This document shows positions 1-8,881 of a stretch of 64,000 bases of DNA, one piece after another. How positions within the stretch are numbered: position 1 is the first letter of the stretch; each line of letters starts with the position of its first letter. Below the pieces are notes generated by a model. It worked only from the letters and a program-made list of their open reading frames with translations, did not search any database and was not told where the DNA came from. This stretch comes from Myxococcales bacterium (GTDB lineage: Bacteria > Myxococcota_A > Polyangia > Palsa-1104 > JAEUJZ01). Position numbers and translations under genes: made by a program. Where the stretch lies: contig JAEUKA010000104.1 of NCBI GenBank assembly GCA_016794465.1, positions 48,878 through 112,877 of the forward strand. The letters run 5' to 3'.

Positions 1-906
1 GAAGTTACGCTCTACGACGGCTCGGACTCCGCGCTCAACATGCTCATCAAACAGCTGCCGGTCCGAGTCTGAGAGCACGGTCCTTTTTGTCGAGGAAGCC
101 GCTGGGGACGGAGTTGTTGGTGCAGGTGGCAGAGTCTCTGGCATCACCAAAGGGGGAGCAGCCGGAGTAGACAGAATCGGTGCAGCGGTGGTGGTAGGCG
201 GTGGTTCACTGCGAGTCTTGGCTGGCCGTACGCGAGCCGCTTCATCTTTCTCTCTCATCGCATCGAGAATCAGTCCTTCCCAGCTCTCTTCAATGCTGCG
301 TGGGGTCGTAAGCGAGCGGCTCGGAGTGACCCGTATCAGCGCCTTTTCAGAAAGGACCATGCGCGTAAACGCCTGCACTCCGTTGCCTTGCTCATCGTGC
401 GCGGACCACAAGACTCCGTGCTGAATGACGATCTCACCGCAGACCTCTCTACCGACGCAGCTAATGACCACACTGTGCTGTCCCATACACGCCAGCTGCA
501 CGTAATCGAGCGGAGAAAACGGACCCGGTTCCAGCGTGGTGCGCTGGGCTGCTTCGATGATCCGCAGCAGCTCTTTGATCGGCGTAGGTTTTCCCAAAAG
601 ATGAAGCTGGGGACCGTGTCGGAGTCGATTCCGAAATGTCTCAATATGCGCACTGACAACAATCAGGACTGCGGGGATTCTCTGTTCCGCCAGCCGCGCC
701 ATCACATCGATTCCAGTACCATCTGTAAGTTGCAGATCCAGTACGACCACCTGCGGCGCTTGCTGCGCGATGATCGTCTGGGCTTCTGAGACGCTGCCAA
801 CACCGACCGCAGAGACTCCAGGCAGCCGAGCGATCGCGCCCAAGTGAACCATCCGCGCAAAGGGTTCATCTTCCACCACTAGGACAAAGAAAGGAGCACT
901 CGACAT
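1..906 (-). CDS. Response regulator, receiver plus PatA/DUF4388 domain (partial)
   Basis: The gene begins at an ATG (906-904) and stays open to the left edge, so the C-terminus is missing; 302 codons are visible. Residues 1-115 form a CheY-like receiver with acidic E12-D13, phosphoacceptor D57 in VVVLDLQ, S85 and K106 (GKP). Residues about 123-210 look like the PatA/DUF4388 domain common in myxobacteria and cyanobacteria, ending with the typical GLILDAMREKDE stretch. A Pro/Thr/Ala-rich linker and a charged segment follow. It is transcribed away from the hybrid histidine kinase at 1176, which is a plausible phosphodonor. The output is unknown: DUF4388 proteins have no DNA-binding domain and usually act through protein contacts. 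The family call is firm; the pairing with the kinase is inference. Confidence 0.85.
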   Translation of the reverse strand, partial: MSSAPFFVLVVEDEPFARMVHLGAIARLPGVSAVGVGSVSEAQTIIAQQAPQVVVLDLQLTDGTGIDVMARLAEQRIPAVLIVVSAHIETFRNRLRHGPQLHLLGKPTPIKELLRIIEAAQRTTLEPGPFSPLDYVQLACMGQHSVVISCVGREVCGEIVIQHGVLWSAHDEQGNGVQAFTRMVLSEKALIRVTPSRSLTTPRSIEESWEGLILDAMREKDEAARVRPAKTRSEPPPTTTAAPILSTPAAPPLVMPETLPPAPTTPSPAASSTKRTVLSDSDRQLFDEHVERGVRAVVERNF

Positions 907-1036
907 AGTCAGAAAGAATCCTCATGAATGAGGATATCTCAGTCAGTGACGGGTAGTCTAGCGGAGTCTGCGCCTCTCCAAACCGCAGCTTTGCCGTCTT
1001 GTGTCAGGAAGCAGGAGCTGTGACCACAAGCAGGGC

Positions 1037-1068
1037 GTTCCGTTCCGTTCCGTTGCCTCACCGTGAGG
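1037..1068. promoter_or_regulatory. Repeat and inverted repeat in divergent intergenic region
   Basis: The 269-bp gap between the divergent regulator and kinase genes contains three and a half tandem GTTCC units (1037-1054), followed by the inverted repeat CCTCAC-C-GTGAGG (1056-1068). The position suits an operator serving both genes. No strong promoter boxes were recognised, so the role is inferred from position only. Confidence 0.3.
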
Positions 1069-1175
1069 TGTTCCCATCTGGATCTCACACACTGTTTCCC
1101 TGACACGCTGCGCGCACGCTGCCAAGATTTTGAGACGGAACAGCTGATAGTCGTCTGCAGATCGCGCATGCTAGG

Positions 1176-4100
1176 TTGGTGGACAACCAGCAGGTGCAGC
1201 AGACCTCGCGCTGGCGGCAGATACTCACTCCCTTCGGAGTGGCGGTTGCGGTCTTTGTCTTTGCCTACGTAGGACTTCTTCTGACGCGGCAGAGCCAGCG
1301 AATCGCCGCGATCTGGATTCCCAATGCGGTGGTGCTGTCCGTGCTGTTGCGACAGCCACGACCGCGCTGGGCCACGATTCTGATCGCAGCTTGGTTTGGG
1401 AACTTGGCGGCCAATCTCGTCGGTGGCGATCGTCTGCTGGTGGCGGTTCTGCTGAGCAGCTGCAACGCTGTGGAGACACTCTGCTCCGCAGTCCTTCTGG
1501 GTCTTGTCGGCGTTCCCCAGCAAGTGAGTCTCAGTCGCTGGTCCGGGCTGTGGCGTTTTTTGATTGTCTGTGGCGTGGTCACTCCGGCGCTCTCTGCGCT
1601 GCTCGCAGCGAGTCTGCTCTCGCTGATTGGATCTGCCGCTTTTGTGCCGGTTTTTCTCCGCTGGTACGCTGCCGATGCACTGGGAATGCTGACGCTGGTG
1701 CCACTGCTTGCGACCTTAACGCTCGGGGATCTTCGCTCTCTGTTCGGCATTCCCCGCGTGCTCGAGTCAGTAGCCATCTTGGTGGTGGTGGCCCTGGCAG
1801 CGGGAGTGGGGTTCGGCCTGACCCAGTTCAAGCTGATCTGGCTGATCTTTCCTGCCGTGCTTCTGGCGACGTTCCGAATGGGAATGGCGGGTGCAACCGT
1901 GTCGGCGCTGCTGAGCACTTCGATCGGATTTGCGCTCGCTCTGCAAGGGAAGAGCTTCAGCACAAGCGGAATCAGCTGGGATCTGCCCACCAACATCGAG
2001 TTTCTACAGCTGATCCTGGCAAGCCTGGTGACCACGGTGCTTCCCGTCGGAGCGGTCCTGCGGGATCTGCGCGACAGCGAGCAGCGCAACCAGATCCAAG
2101 CAGAGTCGCTGCGCATGGCCAATCGGATCAACCAGCGGATCTTTGAAGTGAGCCCTGTCGGCATGCTGATCTTCGCGAAGAGCGGTGAGTTTCTGCGCGC
2201 AAACGAGAGCGCCGCGCGGATCATAGGTCTGTCTGTGGAGCAGCTGCTTCGGCTCAACTTTCGCAAGCTGCCGTCGTGGCAGCGCTCTGGACTTCTCGAA
2301 GCGGCGGATCGGGCATTGCAAAGTGGCCAGCCGCAGCAGGGCGAAACCAGCACCATCGCGACCAGTGGCCGAGAGGTCTGTCTGGAATACACATTTAAGG
2401 CCTTTGTGGAAAATGGTGCGCCGCGTCTGCTTCTTTTGATCGTCGACAACACCGAGCGGCTGCGCACCCAAGCGGAGATGGCCCAGACCCGCCGCGAGCT
2501 TCAGACCGTGCTCGATACCATTGATGCGCTGGTCGGATTTTGGGGCACTGATCTGCGCTGTCGATTCGCCAATCGCTGCTACCAGGACTGGCTGGGTTGG
2601 GACCCCTCTGCCATGAAGGGAAAGCACCTGCGCGAGCTGCTGGGAGAGAAGTGGTTTGCCGACGCCCGGCCGCGATTTGACGCGGTACTAAAGGGAGAGC
2701 TGGTTCGCGTCCAGATGGTACTTCCTTCCTCGGTGCGCAATCGGGAAGTGCTGGTGTCCTATGTGCCCGAGCTGGTCGATGGAGCAGTCACCGGCTTCTT
2801 TACGCTGGCAGTCGATATCACGGCACTCAAGGAAGCGGAGAGAGGAGCCCAAGCAGCCAGTCTGGCCAAGTCTGAGTTCTTGGCCAACATGAGTCACGAG
2901 ATCCGCACACCACTCAACTCTGTGATTGGCTACTCGACGCTGATTCTCGACACTGCGCTGTCTCCGCAGCAGCTCGAGTACGTGTCGGCGATTCGTACCG
3001 CAGCAGATGCCCTGCTCAGCCAGATCAACTCGATCCTGGATCTGTCGAAGATCGAAGCCGGCAAGCTCGAGCTGGAGCTGCTTCCCTGCGATCTGCGGAC
3101 TGCCGTCGAGGAATCCATCGAAATCTTGGCGGAGGCGGCAAAGAGAAAGGGTCTGGGTCTGACCTATCTTTTCGCGCCCGACTGTCCGCAGCAGTGCAGA
3201 ACCGATCCGGGGCGACTGCGGCAGATCCTGATCAACTTGGTGGGCAATGCGGTCAAGTTCACGGAAGCGGGCGATGTGATTGTGCGGGTGTCGCGGACGG
3301 AGACTGCGCGTGTGCCGCAGGTTCTGTTTGAAGTGGAAGACACCGGACCCGGCATTCCTGATGCAGACATTCCCAAGCTATTTCGACCGTTCTCACAGGC
3401 CGATGCCTCGATGTCGCGGCGTCACGGCGGAACAGGGCTCGGGCTGTTTCTGTGCCAGCGGATCTGCGAGAGCCTGGGTGGAACCATCGGGGTGAGGCGC
3501 GGTCGCGAGTGCGGCACCATCTTTTCCTTTACCTTGCCGCTCCTGGAAGAGCCGCCCTCGGTATCGGCCAGCTTCGAGGTTCCGCATTTTACGCTCGGCA
3601 AGCTGGTGGTCGTCGTTCTCGATCACAAGCCCACGCGTGAGCAGCTCTCGCAGATGTTCGCCAGCGTCGGTGTGAAGGCGCTCTGCTGTGCAAATGTCGC
3701 TGAGGTTCAGACGGAGCTGACGCTGCTGTCGGCGCGCGACCACGATCAGCCGGGACTGATTCTCTTGGGAAGTGTGCTGCCAGAGGTGCGCGCAGCGTCT
3801 CTGCTGGAGGAGCTGCGACGCACTCCGCAGCTGGCCAGTCTCCCGGCGGTGCAGATTGTGTCCGGAGTGGAGATGAGTGAGGCCAGCCAGAGTCCAACAG
3901 AGGCATTTGTCGATCGGCTCAAGCGTCCGATCCGCTTTGAGCGGCTGCTCCGCATTGTGAAGGAACAGCTGGGCAGTACCAAGGACAATGGTCGCAGGCG
4001 CAAGCGACGGCGCAGGCAGAGCTCTGATCTGCCGCTGTCCCTGCTGGCAGTCGATGTGCCGCCACCGCGCCTGTTGCTCGCGGAAGACAATCCCGCCAAT

Positions 4101-4874
4101 CAGCGACTGGCGACGCTCATGCTGCAGCGGATTGGCTGTCGAGTGGATGTTGCCTCGAGCGGTCGCGAGGCGCTGAGTATGGCGAGTCGCTTCCCCTATG
4201 ACTTGGTGATGATGGACTGTCAGATGCCGGAGCTCGACGGGCTACAGACCACCAAGGAGATCCGCAAGCTGCCTCCTGAGCGGGCAGAGGTGCCGGTGGT
4301 TGCGGTGACGGCCAATGCCTTCCGTTCTGATCGCGAGCGCTGCTTGGCGGCAGGAATGAACGACTTTCTGACCAAGCCCATTTCACTAGAGTCTCTGCTG
4401 CAGGTACTTCGGCGGTGGTTGCCCGCGCACTTTGCGCCCCAAGAGAGTCCGTCCTATTCATCGGAGGGCAGTGCGGAGGCGCTCCTGAACATTCCGCAGG
4501 GGGAAATCGCTGAGGAGCTGACCAGCATCAAGGCGCGGATGGCGGAACTTCACAGCATCTTTGATGAGTCGATGCTCAAGCAGAGTCGCGCCCTGGCCCG
4601 CAGAGACTGGGAGGAGCGACTCGTCGAAGCCACCGCAGCGCTGACCGCGCGCGAGTGGACGGTGCTGGAAAGAACGCTCCATCGCTTGGCCGGAAGCGCG
4701 CTCGAGCTTGGTGCCAAACACCTGACCAAGCGCTGTCGCGACCTGGAGTCTGCTTGTCGCAGCAAAGACGAGGCAGCGGTGAAGCGACGGCTTCCAGAGC
4801 TGAACACGCTGTTCCGTGGCTTGCTGATCGCGCTGGAGAGAGCAGGAATCTCGATGAGCGATGACGGCGGCTGA
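1176..4874 (+). CDS. MASE1 hybrid sensor histidine kinase with pseudo-receiver, receiver and Hpt
   Basis: This 1232-residue inner-membrane sensor starts at TTG 1176 or GTG 1179. Residues about 10-300 are a multi-pass MASE1-type sensor. Two PAS domains follow (about 330-440 and 445-560), then HisKA with H574 in the NMSHEIRTPLN motif, and a HATPase domain with N box (INLVGNAVKF), DTGPGIP and GGTGLGL boxes. A first receiver-like domain (about 810-930) is degenerate: the phosphoacceptor position reads LILLGS instead of an Asp. A second receiver (about 980-1095) is intact, with acidic AEDN, D1014 and the KP motif. The C-terminus is a histidine phosphotransfer domain with H1169 in LHRLAGSALELGA. 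Phosphate can therefore pass H574-D1014-H1169 and on to a separate regulator, possibly the divergent receiver protein at 1-906. The ligand of MASE1 is not known. Confidence 0.93.
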   Translation: MVDNQQVQQTSRWRQILTPFGVAVAVFVFAYVGLLLTRQSQRIAAIWIPNAVVLSVLLRQPRPRWATILIAAWFGNLAANLVGGDRLLVAVLLSSCNAVETLCSAVLLGLVGVPQQVSLSRWSGLWRFLIVCGVVTPALSALLAASLLSLIGSAAFVPVFLRWYAADALGMLTLVPLLATLTLGDLRSLFGIPRVLESVAILVVVALAAGVGFGLTQFKLIWLIFPAVLLATFRMGMAGATVSALLSTSIGFALALQGKSFSTSGISWDLPTNIEFLQLILASLVTTVLPVGAVLRDLRDSEQRNQIQAESLRMANRINQRIFEVSPVGMLIFAKSGEFLRANESAARIIGLSVEQLLRLNFRKLPSWQRSGLLEAADRALQSGQPQQGETSTIATSGREVCLEYTFKAFVENGAPRLLLLIVDNTERLRTQAEMAQTRRELQTVLDTIDALVGFWGTDLRCRFANRCYQDWLGWDPSAMKGKHLRELLGEKWFADARPRFDAVLKGELVRVQMVLPSSVRNREVLVSYVPELVDGAVTGFFTLAVDITALKEAERGAQAASLAKSEFLANMSHEIRTPLNSVIGYSTLILDTALSPQQLEYVSAIRTAADALLSQINSILDLSKIEAGKLELELLPCDLRTAVEESIEILAEAAKRKGLGLTYLFAPDCPQQCRTDPGRLRQILINLVGNAVKFTEAGDVIVRVSRTETARVPQVLFEVEDTGPGIPDADIPKLFRPFSQADASMSRRHGGTGLGLFLCQRICESLGGTIGVRRGRECGTIFSFTLPLLEEPPSVSASFEVPHFTLGKLVVVVLDHKPTREQLSQMFASVGVKALCCANVAEVQTELTLLSARDHDQPGLILLGSVLPEVRAASLLEELRRTPQLASLPAVQIVSGVEMSEASQSPTEAFVDRLKRPIRFERLLRIVKEQLGSTKDNGRRRKRRRRQSSDLPLSLLAVDVPPPRLLLAEDNPANQRLATLMLQRIGCRVDVASSGREALSMASRFPYDLVMMDCQMPELDGLQTTKEIRKLPPERAEVPVVAVTANAFRSDRERCLAAGMNDFLTKPISLESLLQVLRRWLPAHFAPQESPSYSSEGSAEALLNIPQGEIAEELTSIKARMAELHSIFDESMLKQSRALARRDWEERLVEATAALTAREWTVLERTLHRLAGSALELGAKHLTKRCRDLESACRSKDEAAVKRRLPELNTLFRGLLIALERAGISMSDDGG

Positions 4875-4889
4875 AGGACTCCCAACCTG

Positions 4890-6236
4890 CTACGGCGCCA
4901 CATCGGCGTAGAAGATTCGCCCCGTCTGCGACAGAGCAAAGAATCCCCCCGGCACGACCGCGACAGACTGCCACCCGCCCGGTTCGACTCCGATAATCCG
5001 GACCGGATCGCCGGTGCGCCAGCGATACATGGCATCGGTTCCGACGACGATCAGATCATCGGGACGGCGACCCCCTAGATTGACCAGCGCTCCCACCGTA
5101 AAGGCCGCGCTCGCGTCCTGATCTTTTGCGAAAAAGCACCTGGCGGTATTTTCGTAAGAGATAAAGACTCCCTTGCTAGCTCCGCTGCCGCTTGTGCCCA
5201 CCATTCGCACCGTCGCGAGAGTCGGTGTTGCGTAGATGGCGCTCACGTTCACAAACGCCTGATCGGACCCGCACGACTTGTCGCTCTTGAGCGGCTCGAT
5301 TTTGTACATGGTGCCACCGGTGTAGTGGATGATCACCGACTCTGGACCGCCGTAATAACAGTCCGCGAGTGAGCTGCAGTCGACGGCATAGAGCCCATAG
5401 GACTTTCCCATGAGGTTGATAGGTGCCTTGTCGACTTGGTTGATAGATACTTTTCCGGTGGCCGGGGTGTAGATGCCGATATAGCCGTTGGTATCTCCGT
5501 CGGTGGTACCGGATAGATAGGCCGTGCCGGACTCTGCATACACTCCGGTAAAGAGGAGCGGAACTTGGGCCGTTGCGCCAAAGTCGATGGGCAAGCGCGT
5601 GGGATTCCCACTCGCATCTATTCGCACTACAGAGTCGCCATCGCCAACCAACCAGACACTCCCTTGGTTATCGCCACGAACGGCTTTCCACGTCGGTCGC
5701 TTGCCTCCCAGAACGCTGGCAGGAAGCGTGAACTCGCGAAACAGACTGCCATCCCAGCGCAGAATCGCTGCATCTTTGCCAACGATCCAGACGTTGTTGG
5801 GGGCACTGGCCCAGACCTTTGCATCCGCCGGATAGCGAACGGGAGCATCGTTGGCACTGCATGGACTATAGGCCACAGGATCAAGCACAGTGGTGGCGCT
5901 GATCTTGCCACTGGCTCCTACACCGACATCAGTGACGCCTTTGTTGATTGCACAGGGGACGTTGCTCTTGTACGCCAAAACTTGGATGTTAAGGGTTCCG
6001 TCTCTCGAGGCTGGTGGCCGGATTCCGATCGCGGGACTGCCCGCCGGAAGCTGTCCGCTCGGCACGGTACTGGCGCGATAGGAGTCGGCATCGATGCGGT
6101 AGTACGCACTGACAGTGGTTGCCTCTGCGGCGAGGTTTACTAGATCCACAACGACCACGTGTTCGCCGCACGATCCGCTGCCAACCGCGAGACAGAGTCC
6201 GAGAACCGCAGAGCCAATGCCGACATGCTTTGGCAT
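4890..6236 (-). CDS. Secreted lipoprotein, propeller-like, unknown function
   Basis: The open frame runs further upstream to 6338, but ATG 6236 is preferred: it has an AGGTGG ribosome site just upstream and opens a signal peptide (MPKHVGIGSAVLGLCLAVGS) followed by a lipobox-like Cys. The product is 448 residues. After a short N-terminal beta-rich domain, motifs such as NNVWIVGKDAAILRWDG and GSVWLVGDGDSVVRI recur. They resemble the WxxxxxxVWaVG blades of propeller-like surface proteins common in myxobacteria. It lies 10 bp downstream of the TPR gene and is last in the former kinase-TPR-lipoprotein operon. No catalytic motif was recognised. It probably sits on the outer membrane; function unknown. 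Confidence 0.75.
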   Translation of the reverse strand: MPKHVGIGSAVLGLCLAVGSGSCGEHVVVVDLVNLAAEATTVSAYYRIDADSYRASTVPSGQLPAGSPAIGIRPPASRDGTLNIQVLAYKSNVPCAINKGVTDVGVGASGKISATTVLDPVAYSPCSANDAPVRYPADAKVWASAPNNVWIVGKDAAILRWDGSLFREFTLPASVLGGKRPTWKAVRGDNQGSVWLVGDGDSVVRIDASGNPTRLPIDFGATAQVPLLFTGVYAESGTAYLSGTTDGDTNGYIGIYTPATGKVSINQVDKAPINLMGKSYGLYAVDCSSLADCYYGGPESVIIHYTGGTMYKIEPLKSDKSCGSDQAFVNVSAIYATPTLATVRMVGTSGSGASKGVFISYENTARCFFAKDQDASAAFTVGALVNLGGRRPDDLIVVGTDAMYRWRTGDPVRIIGVEPGGWQSVAVVPGGFFALSQTGRIFYADVAP

Positions 6237-6246
6237 GGTGAACCAC

Positions 6247-6867
6247 CTAGTATTCAAAGATCGTAAGTCCGTCCGGAAGCTTGTTGCGATAGTGCAGACC
6301 GACGCCAACGCCGACTCCGATGATCGCGGCAGCGGCAATCGATCCGGATATTATGCCAATGATCAGCTTCTTTTTCCGCGAGGCCTGATTCGCGCGCAGC
6401 TCCACATACCAGGGCAGCATCTGTCCGGTCTGCTTGTCAAAGCCGTTCGGCGCTGGCTCGCGACGGCGCTCTTCCTCGGTCTGCAAGCTGGGCGCTTCGA
6501 GCATCGCCTTGGTCTGCGCGATGTACTGCTCGACATCGACCTTGATCTTGGGCGGCGGATTCGGCTCTGCTTTGATGAACTGCTGATAGTAATCGAGCGC
6601 CAGCTGCGCGTTGCCCATCTTCCGATAGACCTGCGCGATGTTCAGCAGCACACGAGGAAACTGTCGGACTTTGTAGGCGGCCTGGAACGCTTCGATCGCC
6701 GCTTCAAAGTCCTTTTTTTGGTACAGCGTCATGCCGCGCCGGAACAGTCCGTCAAAGTCATCCGCAAGTGCAGAGCCGCTGAGCAGCATGACCAGCATCA
6801 CAATAGAGGCATATAGGATGCCTCTTATTTGGATACCTTGGTTTGGCAATCTGGATTTGCTGCGCAT
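6247..6867 (-). CDS. TPR-repeat protein with signal peptide and C-terminal membrane helix
   Basis: The product is 206 residues. It has an N-terminal signal sequence (about 14-36, ending SGSALADD), two to three TPR-like helices (about 38-110, including LYQKKDFEAAIEAFQAAYK and LLNIAQVYRKMGNAQLALDYYQQF), a Pro/Glu-rich linker, and a C-terminal transmembrane helix (about 167-191, IIGIISGSIAAAAIIGVGVG). This layout is typical of small myxobacterial TPR proteins that sit beside Ser/Thr kinases. It follows the truncated kinase fragment by 9 bp and precedes the lipoprotein by 10 bp, so the three were one operon. The integrated element now separates it from the original upstream promoter. Its partner and function are unknown. 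Confidence 0.8.
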   Translation of the reverse strand: MRSKSRLPNQGIQIRGILYASIVMLVMLLSGSALADDFDGLFRRGMTLYQKKDFEAAIEAFQAAYKVRQFPRVLLNIAQVYRKMGNAQLALDYYQQFIKAEPNPPPKIKVDVEQYIAQTKAMLEAPSLQTEEERRREPAPNGFDKQTGQMLPWYVELRANQASRKKKLIIGIISGSIAAAAIIGVGVGVGLHYRNKLPDGLTIFEY

Positions 6868-6876
6868 GGCCGCTAC

Positions 6877-7665
6877 TCAATCTGTGATCAAGTCCACTTG
6901 ACTGTTTTCTTTGGTACGCTTTTTTTTGCCGCTTTTTTTGGCACCAGCTCTTGACTCTTTGCGGGGCAGCAGTGCCTCGGTGCGATCCTCGTCGGTCTTC
7001 TTGCTCAGCGTCAGCTGCTTGGCGGTGTAGCCGGACTTGCGCAGCTCGATCACCAGCTGCTCGCCGGCCATCGGCTCCTCGCGCAGCCACGGGGTCACGC
7101 CCAGCTTGCGACCATCTGCGACGCTGAACACCTCTGCCCCGCTGGGCTGCGAGTCGACGTGCCAGCGCACCACCGTCGGCGGCTTCACGATCGGCTGCGC
7201 GACAACCGTCGGTGGCCGGCGGAGCAGCCAGCGCACGCTCAGCACCCCACCGAGCAGCAGCACCGCCCCCAGCGACACCGCCGCGAACAGCCGCGTCGAC
7301 AGACTCTGCCCCGGCGCCATCCGAATCAGCTGCAAGCCCGCCGTCGAGGGCGACCCCCGCTTGAGCTGCGCAAACTGCGCCGCCAGCGCCTCTTCCAGCT
7401 CGGTCATCGACGGGAAGCGCTCCGACGGCTCCTTCGCCATCGTGCGCAAGACGATCTGCTCCAGCTCCGGCGGCACGCGCAGGTTCGGATTGATCTCACT
7501 CGGCGCCTTCGGTCGATCGGTCAGGTGCTTAAGCATCGTCGCCGTCGGATGCCCCCCGTCAAACGGCACCCGCCCGGTCAACATTTCCCACTTGTAATTC
7601 AAAACACCAAAAAATATAGTGAAATTGCGAAATTCCGTCGCTGTAGGTTTTCGCGCACATAGCAA
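6877..7665 (-). pseudogene. Ser/Thr protein kinase, C-terminal fragment (split by integrated element)
   Basis: Residues 26-262 of this open frame are the tail of a eukaryotic-type kinase: the end of the C-lobe (WEMLTGRVPFDGG to SMTELEEAL), one membrane helix (about 126-148), a PEGA-like domain (about 168-220, SQPSGAEVF) and a Lys-rich end. The first 25 codons are not kinase sequence but lie inside the integrated element, so the present ATG gives a chimeric protein. The N-lobe, HRD, DFG and APE motifs are absent; they lie at 13109-13870. Joining the halves at the shared TTCCCAC core restores an unbroken frame. The fragment cannot be an active kinase. Whether it is still made as a membrane PEGA protein is unknown. 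Confidence 0.9.
7585..7591. repeat. attL core, 7-bp direct repeat TTCCCAC
   Basis: The sequence TTCCCAC sits where kinase homology stops and element DNA begins. The identical 7-mer is at 13112-13118, at the other kinase breakpoint. It encodes the end of the shared Trp-Glu codons of kinase subdomain IX. Seven bases match the usual overlap length exchanged by tyrosine recombinases. Confidence 0.85.
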
Positions 7666-7726
7666 GCTCTAGCGTTTCCGGCGAGCAAACCAAGCGATCG
7701 GAAGGGGCACGGAAGGGACTGCGCAG

Positions 7727-8842
7727 ATGGGCGAAGTGATCCGCAAGATGAAGGACGGGCGGTTTCTCGGCTACTACATCCGCTGGGTCGATGTCGACGG
7801 CAAACGCAAGATGCGGGCCAGCAAACAGCCCACGGTCGCCGATGCCAAGCGGATGCTGGTAGAGATCGAAGCGCGGGTGGCGCGTGGGAAGCTGGGAGTT
7901 GCTGAGCGTCCGAAGCGGCTGACCATCGGCCAGCTCCTCGAGCGGTTCTATGCCGAGTACGATCCGCCGCGTGCGCGCAGTCGAGAGGCTTGGGAGTCGA
8001 AGATCCGCTCGCAGCTCGCGACCCTTTTGCCATTCCTTTCTGAGCGTGATGCGGGCAGCTTTGTCGTCGAAGATGCCGAGAAGCTGCGCAACCAGCTGAC
8101 ACGCCAGGGCTACAAAGGGAATACCGTTCGGCTCAAGCTGACGTTCTTGGGAACCGCGTTTGACTGGGCGCAGCGAAAAGGAATCGTGCTTGGGAATCCG
8201 TTTGCGGGACTCCGCAAGCCGCGCGCAGAGCATCGGGTGGAGTATCTGACGGCAGACGAAGTACGGCAGCTTTTGGCGACTGTGGATGCGCGCAGCGACG
8301 AACGCGGCAAGGTGTTGGCGGTCGCGGTGCGGCTCGCGATCTATGCCGGGCTGCGCGTAGGGGAGGTGTTCGGACTGCGCTGGCGCGACATCGATCTGGG
8401 TCGCGGCATGATGACGATTTCACGCAGTTACGAAGGAACCACCAAGAGTGGGAAGCCTAGACAGATTCCACTTGCCGACGAGCTAGCAGAGACTCTGCGG
8501 AACTGGAAAGGAGTCTGTCCACAGACTCCCGAAGGCGTAGTCTGTCCGGTGCGCGGCGATGAGGAGTGGTCTGTTTGGCACGCTTGCAAATGTCGCCGTC
8601 CCGAGCTTGCCCCACTCTATGCTGCTGCAAAGATTCCGACGCCCGCAAGTCCCTGGCATGCCCTCCGACACACCTTCGCCAGCCACTTCCTAATGAACGG
8701 AGGCGGACTCCTTACGCTACAGAAACTGCTGGGTCACTGTGATCTAAAGATGACGAGTATCTATGCCCATCTGTCGTCCGATCATGTGGCGGCAGAGGTG
8801 AAGCGGATGAGCTTTGTAGAAAAAAGAAACCCCGGCTCCTGA
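7727..8842 (+). CDS. Tyrosine recombinase/integrase of the element
   Basis: This 371-residue phage-type integrase catalyses site-specific integration of the surrounding element. Residues 1-60 form an arm-binding-like N-terminal domain (DGRFLGYYIRWVDVDGKRK), about 65-165 a SAM-like core-binding domain, and 180-360 the catalytic domain. The catalytic set is visible: R210 (AGLRVGE), K240 (TKSGK), H311 and R314 (HALRH), H337 (LLGH) and nucleophile Y346 (SIYAHL). It starts at ATG 7727, 136 bp inside the left attachment core, and reads inward. The length and complete catalytic residues suggest it is functional. The target it has used is the kinase gene at subdomain IX. Confidence 0.96.
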   Translation: MGEVIRKMKDGRFLGYYIRWVDVDGKRKMRASKQPTVADAKRMLVEIEARVARGKLGVAERPKRLTIGQLLERFYAEYDPPRARSREAWESKIRSQLATLLPFLSERDAGSFVVEDAEKLRNQLTRQGYKGNTVRLKLTFLGTAFDWAQRKGIVLGNPFAGLRKPRAEHRVEYLTADEVRQLLATVDARSDERGKVLAVAVRLAIYAGLRVGEVFGLRWRDIDLGRGMMTISRSYEGTTKSGKPRQIPLADELAETLRNWKGVCPQTPEGVVCPVRGDEEWSVWHACKCRRPELAPLYAAAKIPTPASPWHALRHTFASHFLMNGGGLLTLQKLLGHCDLKMTSIYAHLSSDHVAAEVKRMSFVEKRNPGS

Positions 8843-8881
8843 CACCGCCGCAAGGACGGGAGAAGGAGGACCGGGGCTGAC

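Noticed and set aside
907..1175. Small frames between the divergent two-component genes
   Set aside because: No ribosome site or conserved sequence; better explained as a shared regulatory region.
8831..8877. Hairpin CCCCGGCTCCT / AGGAGGACCGGGG after the integrase gene
   Set aside because: The stem is imperfect with a long loop and includes the ribosome-binding site of the next gene; weak evidence for a terminator.
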